A DNA stretch of 64,000 bases from Pseudomonadota bacterium (GTDB lineage Bacteria > Pseudomonadota > Alphaproteobacteria > Rhizobiales > Rhizobiaceae): NCBI GenBank assembly GCA_023457435.1, contig JAEWLS010000034.1, positions 57,196 to 121,195 of the forward strand. The letters are read 5' to 3'. Position numbers and translations under genes: made by a program. A model generated the notes under the pieces. It saw only the letters and a program-made list of their open reading frames with translations. It was not told where the DNA came from and did not search any database. Positions 9,141 through 18,010 of this stretch are shown here, piece by piece. The number at the start of each line of letters is the position of its first letter. Position 1 is the first letter of the stretch.

Positions 9141-10070
9141 CTACAGCGCCTTCTGCAGTTCCGGCAGGATGGTGAACAGGTCGCCGACAAGACCATAGTC
9201 CGCGACCTGGAAAATCGGCGCCTCCTCGTCCTTGTTGATGGCGACGATGACCTTCGAGTCCTTCATGCCGGCGAGGTGCTGGATAGCGCCGGAGATGCCG
9301 ACGGCGATGTAGAGTTCGGGAGCGACGACCTTGCCGGTCTGACCCACCTGCCAGTCGTTCGGCGCGTAGCCGGCGTCGACCGCCGCACGCGAGGCGCCGA
9401 CGGCGGCGCCGAGCTTGTCGGCCACCGGCAGGATCACCTCCTGGAACTTCTCCGCGGAGCCCAGCGCGCGACCGCCGGAGATGATGATCTTGGCCGAGGT
9501 CAGTTCGGGACGATCGCTCTCCGACAGTTTGTTCTCGACGAAGGTCGACAGGCCCGGATTGTCGGCGGCCTTGATCGTCTCGACAGTTGCCGAGCCGCCC
9601 TGCTCGGCCGCCTTGAACGAGGCGGTGCGCACCGTGACGACCTTCTTGGCGTCGGTCGACTGCACGGTCTGGATCGCGTTGCCGGCGTAGATCGGCCGCT
9701 TGAACGTGTCGGCCGAGACGACCTCGACGATCTCCGAAACCTGCATGACGTCGAGGAGCGCAGCGACGCGGGGCAGGACGTTCTTGCCCATGGTCGTGGC
9801 CGGCGCGACGATCGCGTCATAGGAGCCGGCGAGCGACACGACGAGCGCCGCGAGGGGTTCGGCGAGACGCTGCTCGAGTTCGTCGGCTTCGGCGAGAAGG
9901 ACCTTTCGAACGCCCTTGAGCTGGGCGGCCGCATCGGCGGCGGCCTTGGCACCCTTGCCGGCGACGAGAACGTCGACGTCTCCGCCGATCTGGCCGGCGG
10001 CGCTCAGGGCCTTGGCGGTCTGGTCCGAGACCGAAGCGTTGTCGTGCTCGGCTACGAGAAGAATGGCCAT
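9141..10070 (-). CDS. etfA: Electron transfer flavoprotein alpha subunit EtfA
   Basis: Large FAD-binding subunit of the soluble ETF heterodimer, which collects electrons from acyl-CoA and other dehydrogenases and passes them to ETF-ubiquinone oxidoreductase. 309 residues, the normal length. The C-terminal FAD domain carries the family signature around GAAVGASRAAVDAGYAPNDW, then QVGQTGKVVAPELYIAVGISGAIQH and INKDEEAPIFQVADYG. It follows etfB with 22 bases between, a standard pair. Confidence 0.97.
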   Translation of the reverse strand: MAILLVAEHDNASVSDQTAKALSAAGQIGGDVDVLVAGKGAKAAADAAAQLKGVRKVLLAEADELEQRLAEPLAALVVSLAGSYDAIVAPATTMGKNVLPRVAALLDVMQVSEIVEVVSADTFKRPIYAGNAIQTVQSTDAKKVVTVRTASFKAAEQGGSATVETIKAADNPGLSTFVENKLSESDRPELTSAKIIISGGRALGSAEKFQEVILPVADKLGAAVGASRAAVDAGYAPNDWQVGQTGKVVAPELYIAVGISGAIQHLAGMKDSKVIVAINKDEEAPIFQVADYGLVGDLFTILPELQKAL

Positions 10071-10092
10071 ATTCGTATCTCCTGTGCGAGCT

Positions 10093-10839
10093 TCAGATGA
10101 CGCCGGCGCCCTTGAGCGCCCCGACCAGCTCTTCGACGGACTTCACCTTGACGCCGGCCTTGCGGCCGCCCGGCTCCTCGGTCTTCAGCACCTTGAGCCG
10201 TGCCTTGACCTCGACGCCGAAGTCGGCGGCCGACTTCTCGTCGAGCGGCTTCTTCTTCGCCTTCATGATATTCGGCAGCGACGCGTAGCGCGGCTGGTTG
10301 AGGCGAAGGTCAGTCGTCACGATCGCCGGCAGCTTGACCTCGACGACCTGCAGTCCGCCGTCGACCTCGCGCGTCACCTTGGCCTTGCCGTCACCCAGCT
10401 CGACCTTGGAAGCGAATGTGGCCTGGCTCCAGCCGAGCAGTGCGGCGAGCATCTGGCCGGTCTGGTTGGCATCGTCGTCGATCGCCTGCTTGCCGAGGAT
10501 GATAAGCCCCGGCTGTTCGGCGTCGGCAATGCCCTTGAGGATCTTCGCCACGGTGAGCGGTTCGACGGTCTCGTCGACCTTCACCAGGATGCCGCGGTCG
10601 GCGCCCATGGCGAGCGCGGTGCGAATGGTCTCGGCCGCCTGGGCGGGTCCGATCGAAATGGCGACGATCTCGGTGGCCTTGCCGGCCTCCTTGAGGCGAA
10701 TCGCCTCCTCGATGCCGATCTCGTCGAACGGATTCATCGACATCTTGACGTTGGCGAGGTCGACGCCCGATCCGTCGCCCTTGACGCGGATCTTCACATT
10801 GTAGTCGACAACCCGCTTCACGGGCACAAGGATCTTCAT
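10093..10839 (-). CDS. etfB: Electron transfer flavoprotein beta subunit EtfB
   Basis: Small ETF subunit, 248 residues, binding AMP and docking acyl-CoA dehydrogenases. MKILVPVKRVVDYNVKI, MNPFDEIGIEEA and the AMP-binding stretch GKQAIDDDANQTGQ are all present. The dehydrogenase recognition loop LPNIMKAKKK is intact at residues 188–197. In mammalian ETFB the corresponding lysines (here K193 and K196) are trimethylated by METTL20, and a METTL20-type methyltransferase is encoded at 32080–32781. It heads the etfBA unit on the minus strand; the 215 bases upstream hold no gene I can see. Confidence 0.97.
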   Translation of the reverse strand: MKILVPVKRVVDYNVKIRVKGDGSGVDLANVKMSMNPFDEIGIEEAIRLKEAGKATEIVAISIGPAQAAETIRTALAMGADRGILVKVDETVEPLTVAKILKGIADAEQPGLIILGKQAIDDDANQTGQMLAALLGWSQATFASKVELGDGKAKVTREVDGGLQVVEVKLPAIVTTDLRLNQPRYASLPNIMKAKKKPLDEKSAADFGVEVKARLKVLKTEEPGGRKAGVKVKSVEELVGALKGAGVI

Positions 10840-11054
10840 CAGGCGTCCACCCTTCTGCTGGCTTTCGGCATTGCGGCGAGCGGCATTTAAGGCAGCGCGC
10901 CGCCCGGCGCTTGTCCCGAACCGACGCGCGGCTGTCGCCGCCGCGGAAACGGCAATATCGGTGCGCGCAGGCTAGCGGCCTGCTGGGCGCGCCGAACGTC
11001 TATTTTGGCTAGCCGGAAGCGTCAATACACGCAACGGCGCACCAATCGGTTGAA

Positions 11055-11825
11055 TTACTGGCGTCCCCAGGGTCCGCTCGGTGCTGCAGGCCCAGGCGCG
11101 CCGACCTGCGGCGCGGCCAGTCGGACGTCCTTCGGCGTGACGATTTCGCTGTCGAGCAGAGGGACCCCGCGCCGGCGCAGGACAAGCACGAGGATGGCGC
11201 CGGCAACGATGCCGCCGATGTGCGCTGCCCATGACACCTGGTCCTCGCCGGCGACGGCGAACATGACGAACTGGAACCCGATCCAGAAGGCGAGCGCGAC
11301 CCAGGCCGGAATGCGAAGCGGGATCCGCAACATGATCAGAACCCAGATCTTCACCCGCGGGTGAAGGATCAGGTAGGCGGCGACGATGCCTGCGATCGCG
11401 CCGGAGGCGCCGATCAGGGGCGCTTGGCTATCCGGCGCGGCGAGCCCATGCACGAAGGCGCCGGCGGCCGCGCACAGCATGTAGAAGATGAAGTAGCGGA
11501 AGTGGCCGAGCGCATCCTCGACATTGTCCCCGAAAATCCAGAGGAACAGCATGTTGCCGCCGAGATGCCATATGTCGCCGTGGAAGAAGGAGTAAGTGAA
11601 GTAGGTCATCCAGTCGGGCACCAGGAGCAGTTCGTCCGGTCGCACGACATCCGAGAACAGCGTGATGGGAATGTAGCCGAAGCCGACCATCGTCGCGAGT
11701 TGCGCCTGCTCGCTTTGCACCGCCGTGATCAGGAAGACGATGACGTTCGCGGCGATGAGGCCGATGGTGACGTACTGAAGCTTGATGTGGCGCAGGCTGT
11801 TGGCGTCATGCAGCGGAATGAACAT
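11055..11825 (-). CDS. Rhomboid family intramembrane serine protease
   Basis: 256 residues from ATG 11825 (MFIPLHDANSLRH). Six or so membrane helices; the catalytic serine lies in LIGASGAIAG and the catalytic histidine in WAAHIGGIVAG, with the upstream HLGGNMLFLWIFGDNVED motif of the family. It cleaves membrane proteins within the bilayer; the substrate is unknown. The C-terminal tail is Pro/Gly-rich and cytoplasmic. It follows the cobalamin adenosyltransferase gene on the same strand, 28 bases away. Confidence 0.9.
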   Translation of the reverse strand: MFIPLHDANSLRHIKLQYVTIGLIAANVIVFLITAVQSEQAQLATMVGFGYIPITLFSDVVRPDELLLVPDWMTYFTYSFFHGDIWHLGGNMLFLWIFGDNVEDALGHFRYFIFYMLCAAAGAFVHGLAAPDSQAPLIGASGAIAGIVAAYLILHPRVKIWVLIMLRIPLRIPAWVALAFWIGFQFVMFAVAGEDQVSWAAHIGGIVAGAILVLVLRRRGVPLLDSEIVTPKDVRLAAPQVGAPGPAAPSGPWGRQ

Positions 11826-11853
11826 GAAGAACTTCCGCCGGATGCACCGGCCC

Positions 11854-12432
11854 CTATCTGTTGGCGCCGGGCACCCATAGCACGTCGGCCGCGCCATTGT
11901 CATTGACGGCGCGCGAGGCAACGAACAGGAAATCGGACAGCCGGTTCACGAACCTGATGGCCTCGGGCGACACCGTCTCGCGCGCCGCGAGCTCGACCAT
12001 CTGGCGCTCGGCGCGCCGCGCGATCGTGCGCGCCAGATGCAGGGCGGCCGCGGCGGGGGACCCGCCGGGCAGGATGAAGCTCTTCAGCGGCGGGATGTCG
12101 GCGTTGAGCGCGTCGATCGACGCCTCGAGCCAGTCGACCTGACTTTGCACGATGCGGAGCGGCTCGTAGCCGAGCGGCTTGTCGGCGGGCGGGGTCGCAA
12201 GGTCGGCGCCGAGGTCGAAGAGGTCGTTCTGGATGCGCGCCAGCATGGCGTCGACGTCGGCGCGTCCGCCCGTGGCGAGCGCGGTTCTGGCGAGGCCGAT
12301 CGCCGCGTTGGTCTCGTCGACCGTGCCGAAGCAGGCGATACGCACATCGTCCTTGCGCCGCCGCTCGCCGCTCACCAGGCCGGTGGTGCCGTCGTCGCCG
12401 GTGCGGGTGTAGATCTTGTTGAGCTTGACCAC
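11854..12432 (-). CDS. PduO-type ATP:cob(I)alamin adenosyltransferase
   Basis: Transfers the adenosyl group of ATP to cob(I)alamin or cobyrinic acid diamide, producing coenzyme B12. 192 residues, all-helical family. The N-terminal ATP-binding signature YTRTGDDGTTGL is followed by FGTVDETNAAIG; the second conserved block is FILPGGSPAAAALHLARTIARRAER, and a further family feature is RFVNRLSDFLFVASR. It starts 3 bases after the stop of the upstream HIG1-domain gene and precedes the rhomboid gene. Confidence 0.95.
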   Translation of the reverse strand: MVKLNKIYTRTGDDGTTGLVSGERRRKDDVRIACFGTVDETNAAIGLARTALATGGRADVDAMLARIQNDLFDLGADLATPPADKPLGYEPLRIVQSQVDWLEASIDALNADIPPLKSFILPGGSPAAAALHLARTIARRAERQMVELAARETVSPEAIRFVNRLSDFLFVASRAVNDNGAADVLWVPGANR

Positions 12433-12435
12433 CGC

Positions 12436-12627
12436 TCAGCCTCCGGCGGCCCAGAGCGCCGCCATGATGAGGACGAGCGCCACGAACTGCAGCGCGACGC
12501 GCGCCTGCATCAGCTTGTTCGAGGTGTTCCCGGAGCCGCCGCGCATCATGTTGATCAGGCCGCGGATGAGCACGATGACGACCGCGACCATCACGAGCAC
12601 TGCAAAAACGTTGAAGACGGTGGACAT
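12436..12627 (-). CDS. Twin transmembrane helix small protein (HIG1 domain)
   Basis: 63 residues forming two membrane helices (residues about 4–22 and 43–60) joined by a basic loop with SGNTSNKLMQARVALQ, the HIG_1_N pattern. In mitochondria HIG1 proteins (Rcf1/HIGD) assist cytochrome oxidase and supercomplexes. The alphaproteobacterial relatives are small and conserved next to the cobalamin adenosyltransferase and etf genes; a respiratory role is inferred. It is the first gene of the cluster running to the rhomboid gene. Confidence 0.85.
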   Translation of the reverse strand: MSTVFNVFAVLVMVAVVIVLIRGLINMMRGGSGNTSNKLMQARVALQFVALVLIMAALWAAGG

Positions 12628-12762
12628 GAAGGTTCCTGTCGACGGCGCCGCTCGAAGCGGTAACGGGCTGTTACAAACGGCCGCGCGTTCGGCCCCGCGC
12701 CTTGCCTATCTGCGCAAAGCCTTCACATATACAGCCGCAACGGACAATCAAGCGGAGGCGCG

Positions 12763-13653
12763 GTGCGCAGAATTGTCGCCGTCAAACGCGTCTTGTGGGA
12801 TGCGATCAGTCACTTCGATTCCGACGACGGCTGGTCCATGGCGTCCCATCTGGCCATCACGGCTCTGATGGCGCTGTTCCCGTTCCTCATCTTCGCGACC
12901 GCGCTCGCCAGCTTCCTCGGCGCCAACGCCTTCGCCGACACGGCTGTGCACATCGTGTTCGACACCTGGCCGGACACCATCGCCGAACCGATAGCGCGCG
13001 AGGTCGTCAACGTGCTCACCGTGCAGCGCGGCGACTTCCTGACAGTCTCGGTGATCGTCGCAGGCGTCTTCGCCTCAAACGGCATAGAGGCGCTGCGCAC
13101 GGCGCTCAATCGGGCCTACCGCGTCGTCGAGAACCGCAATTTCGTCGTGCGCAGACTGCAGAGTCTGTTCTTCGTGTTCCTGACGACGATGGGCTTCCTC
13201 GCCATATCGGTGCTGTTGGTTCTCGCGCCGCTGATCGGCCGCATCGCGGTCAGCTATGTCCCGGCCCTGGCGCCCTACATGGGCACCATCACCCTGTGGC
13301 GGTACGTGGTTGCGTCGAGCGTCATCGTGCTCGGCCTCGTCGGCGTGCACGCCTGGCTGCCCGCCGGGCGCAGGCGTCTGCTCGACATCGCGCCCGGCAT
13401 CGTATTCACGCTCAGCGGATGGCTCCTCGGCTCGATCGTGTTCGCAACCTATCTCGAGAACTTCTCCTCTTACGCCTCGACCTATGCAGGCCTGGCCTCG
13501 ATCATGGTGGCGGTCGTCTTCCTCTACATGATCGCGATGATCTTCATCCTCGGCGGCGAGCTCAACGCGTCGATCTCACGCTACCTGGAGGCGCGCTCCA
13601 AGGTCATGCCGGTCGAGATGAGCGCATCGCCAGCCACACACCCAGCATTGTGA
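12763..13653 (+). CDS. YihY/BrkB family inner-membrane protein
   Basis: 296 residues from GTG 12763, which is well placed after GGAGG at 12754–12758. About six membrane helices, with the family features GWSMASHLAITALMALFPFLIF near the N-terminus, VASNGIEAL-like VFASNGIEALRTALNRAYRV, and a C-terminal ILGGELNASI. Often annotated as RNase BN or BrkB, but those assignments were withdrawn for the family, so the function is unknown. Its last 50 bases overlap the 3' end of the convergent EamA-type gene. Confidence 0.9.
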   Translation: MRRIVAVKRVLWDAISHFDSDDGWSMASHLAITALMALFPFLIFATALASFLGANAFADTAVHIVFDTWPDTIAEPIAREVVNVLTVQRGDFLTVSVIVAGVFASNGIEALRTALNRAYRVVENRNFVVRRLQSLFFVFLTTMGFLAISVLLVLAPLIGRIAVSYVPALAPYMGTITLWRYVVASSVIVLGLVGVHAWLPAGRRRLLDIAPGIVFTLSGWLLGSIVFATYLENFSSYASTYAGLASIMVAVVFLYMIAMIFILGGELNASISRYLEARSKVMPVEMSASPATHPAL

Positions 13654-14476
13654 GGGCCATGCCGGCCAGCTGGATCGTGTCGAGGCGCTCGCCGAACAGC
13701 CCCCAGGCCATCAGCGCCGTGACGGCCGGGACGAGGTAGAACAGCGCCGAGACGCGGCCGATCGCGCCGTCGCGGATCATCAGCATCAGCAGGAAGATCG
13801 CGCCGACGGAGAGTACGAGCACCAGCCAGACGAGAGCGAACCACAGCTGCGGCACCGGCTCGAACTGTCCGCTCTCGAAGGCCAGCGCAAGCAGTGCCGG
13901 CGGCAGCGCTCCGCCGAGATACTGCCACATCGTGCCGGAGACGAGATCGGCCCCGCCCAGCGCCCGCTTCTGCCAGACCGTACCGGCGCTGATCGCCAGC
14001 GCACCGCCGAGACACGCGGCGATGTTGACCGGCGTGACGCCCGCACCGAGCGCGCCCATTTTCGGCGCCAGAACCAGAACGAGCCCCGCAAACCCTATGG
14101 CAAGGCCGAGCCAGTGGCGCATCCCGATCGGTTCCGACAGAACCGGCCAGGCGATCAGCGCAGTGAGCAGCGGCTGCAGCCCGATGATCAGCGCCGTCAG
14201 GCCGGCGGGCATGCCGTGGTCGATGGCGAAGAACACGCCCGACAGATAGAGGCCGTGGATGAGCGCGCCGACGCCGATGGCGTCGAGCCTCTGGCGCGAG
14301 GTGGTTGGCTTGGCGCCGAGGGCGACGGACAGGGCCGCGAAGATCGCGAAGGTGATCGCGAAGCGAACCGCGAGAAAGCCAAACGGCTCGGCATGCGGCA
14401 TTGCATAGCGCGCACCGATGAAGCCGGTAGCCCATAAAAGCACGAAGACGACGGGCACGAGGCGGGCTGAGGGCAT
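13604..14476 (-). CDS. EamA (DMT superfamily) transporter
   Basis: 290 residues arranged as two EamA repeats of five membrane helices. Each repeat ends with the family-typical conserved pattern (WPVLSEPIGMRHWLGLAIGFAGLVLVL and WGLFGERLDTIQLAGMALTMLGVWLA). Exporter of an unidentified metabolite. It is monocistronic and convergent with the YihY gene, overlapping its last 50 bases. Confidence 0.9.
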   Translation of the reverse strand: MPSARLVPVVFVLLWATGFIGARYAMPHAEPFGFLAVRFAITFAIFAALSVALGAKPTTSRQRLDAIGVGALIHGLYLSGVFFAIDHGMPAGLTALIIGLQPLLTALIAWPVLSEPIGMRHWLGLAIGFAGLVLVLAPKMGALGAGVTPVNIAACLGGALAISAGTVWQKRALGGADLVSGTMWQYLGGALPPALLALAFESGQFEPVPQLWFALVWLVLVLSVGAIFLLMLMIRDGAIGRVSALFYLVPAVTALMAWGLFGERLDTIQLAGMALTMLGVWLAMRSSRPA

Positions 14477-14591
14477 CGGCAGGGGGTCCGTTGATCAGGC
14501 GGCACGCTCTAGGCGCGCAGGCCCCGTTAGCAAAGCGAAAGGTTTTTGACCTAGCCTCAACGCGGTTGAACCGTGAGGTGGAGAGGTCGAA

Positions 14592-14885
14592 ATGCTCTGG
14601 AACCTCGGCGCGGGTTGGATGCTCCTCGCCGGCGGCACCGTGTTCGGTATCGCCTACATGCTGTCGCTCATGATGGAATCGTCCATCGAACGCGAAGGCT
14701 ACGGACCGTTCGCCCACGCCACCTTCATCACGATCGGCTTCTTCGGCGCGATTCTGGTCGCCAACCACTACGGCACGAACCTGAAGGAGCTCAAATGGGC
14801 GCTGCTTTACGGAGCTGGTGGCGCCGCGGCGGTGATGTTGCTCATGCTTCTGCTCAAGGCCGCCGTCATGCGGATGAGCACCTGA
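14592..14885 (+). CDS. Small three-helix membrane protein, unknown
   Basis: 97 residues with three predicted membrane helices (about residues 8–25, 42–60 and 70–90) and a short charged loop SSIEREGYGPFAH. The ATG at 14592 follows GGAGAGG with good spacing. I do not recognise the family; no catalytic motif is visible. It stands alone after the divergent EamA gene. Confidence 0.6.
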   Translation: MLWNLGAGWMLLAGGTVFGIAYMLSLMMESSIEREGYGPFAHATFITIGFFGAILVANHYGTNLKELKWALLYGAGGAAAVMLLMLLLKAAVMRMST

Positions 14886-15018
14886 GCCATGCAATCATCA
14901 ACGTGTACATTCGATTTCGTATCGGATGTCACTCGTTGGATGCGCTAGCGTCTATTTCAGTATCCTCGTAGGATCACCCGATTGCCCCACAGGCGCATAG
15001 TCGCTGGGGTTCGAAGAG

Positions 15019-15267
15019 TCACCTCGAACCAGTCTCTGCCATCAACATACGGGTCACCGTGCCCCCAGGTGGTGCCTTCGAGGCGAAATACGCCATCGAG
15101 ACTCTTTTCCGCAAGACCTCCCACGGCAGTGGTCCGCTCTTGTATGTGACGAGAATCTGATCCTGGTTCTGCTCATCCACGTCCACGAAATAGGGGCCGG
15201 CTGAATCAGCAAAGGTCATGCGTCGCTTGCCGAAGGCAGCAAATTCATGGTCCCAGATCGTTGCCAC
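15019..15267 (-). CDS. Hypothetical protein (possible orphan)
   Basis: An 82-residue frame from GTG 15267 (ATIWDHEFAAFG). In-frame codons continue upstream to a stop near 15337 without a better start. The protein is soluble, with hydrophobic strands alternating with charged stretches (DQILVTYKSGPLPWEVLRKR). The surrounding bases are visibly less GC-rich than the neighbours and show weaker third-position GC bias, suggesting transferred or decaying sequence. An inverted repeat GGTTCGA–N9–TCGAACC (15008–15030) spans the stop codon. I do not recognise the protein; it may not be expressed. Confidence 0.4.
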   Translation of the reverse strand: MATIWDHEFAAFGKRRMTFADSAGPYFVDVDEQNQDQILVTYKSGPLPWEVLRKRVSMAYFASKAPPGGTVTRMLMAETGSR

Positions 15268-15394
15268 GATGCCTTGAACATCCTCGTGGGCATCGCAACC
15301 CGCTACGACAGGCTGTCGTGGAAGTATCCTGCCGCCCTAAAACGCATCGCAATACGTATCTTGCTGCGCGGCAAGGAGTCTGCCTTCTGGAGCC

Positions 15395-16270
15395 CTAAAG
15401 CCCGACCATCGCGCGCACCTCCGCAGGCGTCGCGCCGCCGGCGCGCAGCGCCTTCAGGCCGGTGTCGCGCTGGCTCTTGGAGAGCTTGCGCCCGTCGGGT
15501 CCCAGAACGAGTTCGTGATGATAGTAGACCGGCGGCTCGAGGCCGAGCAGCCGCTGTAGCAGGCGCTGGACCGACGTGGCCTGGAACAGGTCGCGGCCGC
15601 GAACGACTTCGGTGATGCCCTGCACCGCATCGTCGACGACGACCGACAGCTGGTAGCTCGTCGGAACGTCCTTGCGGGCGAGCACGATGTCCCCCCACAT
15701 CTCGGGATGCGCCTCGAGCCGGCCGATCTCGCCTTCCGGACCACCGCCGCGCTCCTCCCAGAACAGCGGCTTCCCGACCGCGTCGAGCGCCGCGTCCATG
15801 TCGAGCCGCCACGCGAACGGAGCGCCCGACTTGAGACGTTTTGCGCGCTCCCGCTTCGACATCGCGCGCTCGAGTAACGGATAGAGCGGCGCGCCGTCGG
15901 GGTCGTGCGGCCAGTGCTCGCCCTTGGCTTCCTGCTCGGCGATGATGCCGCGCAGCTCCCCGCGCGACAAGAAGGAAGGATAGGCCAGGCCGGCTTTCAC
16001 CAGCCTGTCGAGCGCCGACTGATAGGCGTCGAAATGTTCCGACTGCCGCCGCACCGGTCGTTCGTAGTCTATGCCGAGCCAGGCCAGGTCGTCGTAGATG
16101 CCCTGCTCGAACGCCGGCGTGCAGCGCGCCGTATCGATATCCTCGATGCGCAGCAGGAAGCGGCCGCCGGCCGCCTTCGCGCGATCGTGGTTGAGCAGAG
16201 CCGAATGGGCGTGCCCGAGGTGCAGCTCGCCATTGGGACTCGGCGCGAAACGGAATACGGGCTGGCTCAT
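15395..16270 (-). CDS. gluQRS: Glutamyl-Q tRNA(Asp) synthetase GluQRS
   Basis: A shortened class I glutamyl-tRNA synthetase that attaches glutamate to queuosine in the anticodon of tRNA(Asp). 291 residues from ATG 16270 (MSQPVFRFAPSPNGELHLGHA), lacking the anticodon-binding domain as expected. The HIGH-like motif is HLGHAHSALLN and the KMSKS-like motif is RKLSKS. The zinc-binding cysteines of some homologues are not evident (SRGELRG in that region). Divergent from the AlkA-like gene. Confidence 0.92.
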   Translation of the reverse strand: MSQPVFRFAPSPNGELHLGHAHSALLNHDRAKAAGGRFLLRIEDIDTARCTPAFEQGIYDDLAWLGIDYERPVRRQSEHFDAYQSALDRLVKAGLAYPSFLSRGELRGIIAEQEAKGEHWPHDPDGAPLYPLLERAMSKRERAKRLKSGAPFAWRLDMDAALDAVGKPLFWEERGGGPEGEIGRLEAHPEMWGDIVLARKDVPTSYQLSVVVDDAVQGITEVVRGRDLFQATSVQRLLQRLLGLEPPVYYHHELVLGPDGRKLSKSQRDTGLKALRAGGATPAEVRAMVGL

Positions 16271-16342
16271 CGGCTGGCGAAATCGGATTGACGGGCGGTG
16301 ACCGCGCCCTAGCGTTGCCGGCGGCGCGAAGGGACAGCTAGC

Positions 16343-16993
16343 ATGCAATTGCGGCGGATCGACAGCGAAAGCGATGTGAGCGACGGGCTTGCGGCACTTG
16401 CCGCGCTTGACCCGCGTCTGGCGGCGATCATTCCGGGCGCCGGCGCCGTCGATCTGCGCCGCCGGCCTGCCGGCTTCGAGAGCATGGTCGCGGTGATAAC
16501 CGGCCAGCAGGTCTCGCGCGCATCCGCCGACGCCATATTCGGGCGGCTGAAGGGGCTTGCCGATCCCGTCAGCGCGAAGGCCATTCTCGCAGGCGGCGAG
16601 CCGCTGCTGCGACAGGCCGGATACTCGCGTCCGAAGATAGCGACCCTGCTCAAGCTGTCGGAAGCGGTCGGCGCGGGAGCCGTCGACCTCGAAGCGGTGG
16701 CCGATCTCGACTCGCACGACGCGGTCGCGCTGCTGACCGCGCTGCACGGCATCGGACCGTGGACGGCGGAGGTCTACCTGCTGTTCGCGGCCGGGCACCC
16801 GGATGTCTTTCCAGCCGGCGACCTTGCACTGCAGATCGCCGCCGAGGATGCCTTCGGCCTGCCGCAGCGGCCGGATGCCAAGGCGCTGCGGGCGATGGCC
16901 GAATCATGGGCGCCATGGCGCGCCGTCGCCGCCCGGCTGCTGTGGGCGCACTACCGCGAGATGCGCGGCCGCGACGCGACGCCGGCACCGTAA
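16343..16993 (+). CDS. DNA-3-methyladenine glycosylase (AlkA-like, HhH-GPD)
   Basis: Base-excision repair glycosylase that removes alkylated purines. 216 residues, the short form without AlkA's N-terminal domain. The helix-hairpin-helix LHGIGPWTAEVYLLF is followed by the catalytic aspartate in FPAGDLALQ, and the interstrand region ITGQQVSRASADAI is typical. Divergent from gluQRS with 72 bases between; 114 bases downstream starts the HNH gene. Confidence 0.92.
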   Translation: MQLRRIDSESDVSDGLAALAALDPRLAAIIPGAGAVDLRRRPAGFESMVAVITGQQVSRASADAIFGRLKGLADPVSAKAILAGGEPLLRQAGYSRPKIATLLKLSEAVGAGAVDLEAVADLDSHDAVALLTALHGIGPWTAEVYLLFAAGHPDVFPAGDLALQIAAEDAFGLPQRPDAKALRAMAESWAPWRAVAARLLWAHYREMRGRDATPAP

Positions 16994-17107
16994 AGCCCGG
17001 TGGAAAGCCGGCTTCGGCCGGGCGAGCGGCGCAACTTTGCCGCTTCACAATCCCGTCACGCCGGGAATACACTATCCGGACCGTTCCTTGGTGTCGGAGA
17101 TGCCTGA

Positions 17108-17665
17108 GTGACGATTGCTGTCTCGCCGGACGGCCTGCCAGCCCTGGTGCTGAACGCGGACTACCGCCCGCTGAGCTACTACCCGCTGTCGTTGTGGTCG
17201 TGGCAGGATGCGATCAAGGCCGTGTTCCTCGACCGGGTGAACATTGTTGCGGAATACGAGCACGCCGTCTCGTCGCCGAATTTCTCGATGCGGCTGCCGT
17301 CCGTCGTCAGCCTCAAAACCTTCGTGCGGCCGTCGCGCCATCCGGCATTCACGCGCTTCAACGTGTTCCTGCGCGACCGCTTCCAGTGCCAGTACTGCGG
17401 CACGCGCGAGGACCTGACGTTCGACCACGTCATCCCGCGCCGCTGCGGCGGCGCCACGACGTGGGACAATGTCGTCGCCGCGTGCTCGGCCTGCAACCTT
17501 CGCAAGGGCGGCGCCATGCCGGCGCAGGCCAAGATGTGGCCAATGCAGAAGCCGTACCAGCCGACGGTGGGCGACCTGCACAATAACGGCCGGCTGTTCC
17601 CGCCGAACTACCTGCACGAAAGCTGGATGGACTACCTTTACTGGGACGTCGAGCTGGAACCCTGA
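17108..17665 (+). CDS. HNH endonuclease family protein
   Basis: 185 residues from GTG 17108. The HNH fold is complete: zinc cysteines CQYC and CSAC, the FDHVIPRR histidine motif, and the asparagine in WDNVVAACSACN. Upstream residues (LVLNADYRPLSYYPLSLWSW) and the downstream KGGAMPAQAKMWPMQKPYQPT are those of the widespread chromosomal HNH protein of alphaproteobacteria, not of a homing or restriction enzyme. Substrate unknown. Stands between alkA-like and arsR-like genes. Confidence 0.9.
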   Translation: MTIAVSPDGLPALVLNADYRPLSYYPLSLWSWQDAIKAVFLDRVNIVAEYEHAVSSPNFSMRLPSVVSLKTFVRPSRHPAFTRFNVFLRDRFQCQYCGTREDLTFDHVIPRRCGGATTWDNVVAACSACNLRKGGAMPAQAKMWPMQKPYQPTVGDLHNNGRLFPPNYLHESWMDYLYWDVELEP

Positions 17666-17707
17666 GCGGTCCGGTGCATGCCGAAGGACGATGGCTTGCA
17701 GCGCCTG

Positions 17708-17980
17708 TCAGGCTGACCAGAACTGGTCGAGCCACAAATTGAGCCCGGTGAAGCCCCGCGCGTGGATCGTATAGATCCGCCTTGTACCCTGGGCCTCGGC
17801 ATTGACCAGTCCGGTGTCGAGCAGCACCTTGAGATGCTGCGACACCGCTGGACGGGACACCGCAAGTCCGCTGGCGAGCTCGTTCACGCTCTTCGGTCCG
17901 CGGCGCAACTCTTCGAGGATGTAGCGGCGATTGGGATCCGCGATTGCGGCAAAAGCGTCGACGTCCTGCATGGCCCGCAT
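17708..17980 (-). CDS. ArsR-family HTH transcriptional regulator
   Basis: Winged-helix repressor, about 90 residues from ATG 17980 (MRAMQDVDAFAAIADPNRR). TTG 18007 or ATG 17971 are other possible starts; none has a strong ribosome site. The core has RYILEELRRGPKSVNELASGLAVSRPAVSQHLKVLLDTGLV, the standard ArsR recognition helix, and RRIYTIHARG in the wing. No cysteine metal-binding motif is present, so it is probably not a metal sensor. It follows the MFS gene by only a few bases on the same strand and likely regulates that unit. Confidence 0.85.
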   Translation of the reverse strand: MRAMQDVDAFAAIADPNRRYILEELRRGPKSVNELASGLAVSRPAVSQHLKVLLDTGLVNAEAQGTRRIYTIHARGFTGLNLWLDQFWSA

Positions 17981-18010
17981 TGTTATGTTGCGCTGCGAAA
18001 AACTCAACTC

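Noticed and set aside
15008..15030. GGTTCGA sequence resembling a tRNA T-arm
   Set aside because: No acceptor, D or anticodon arms can be formed around it.
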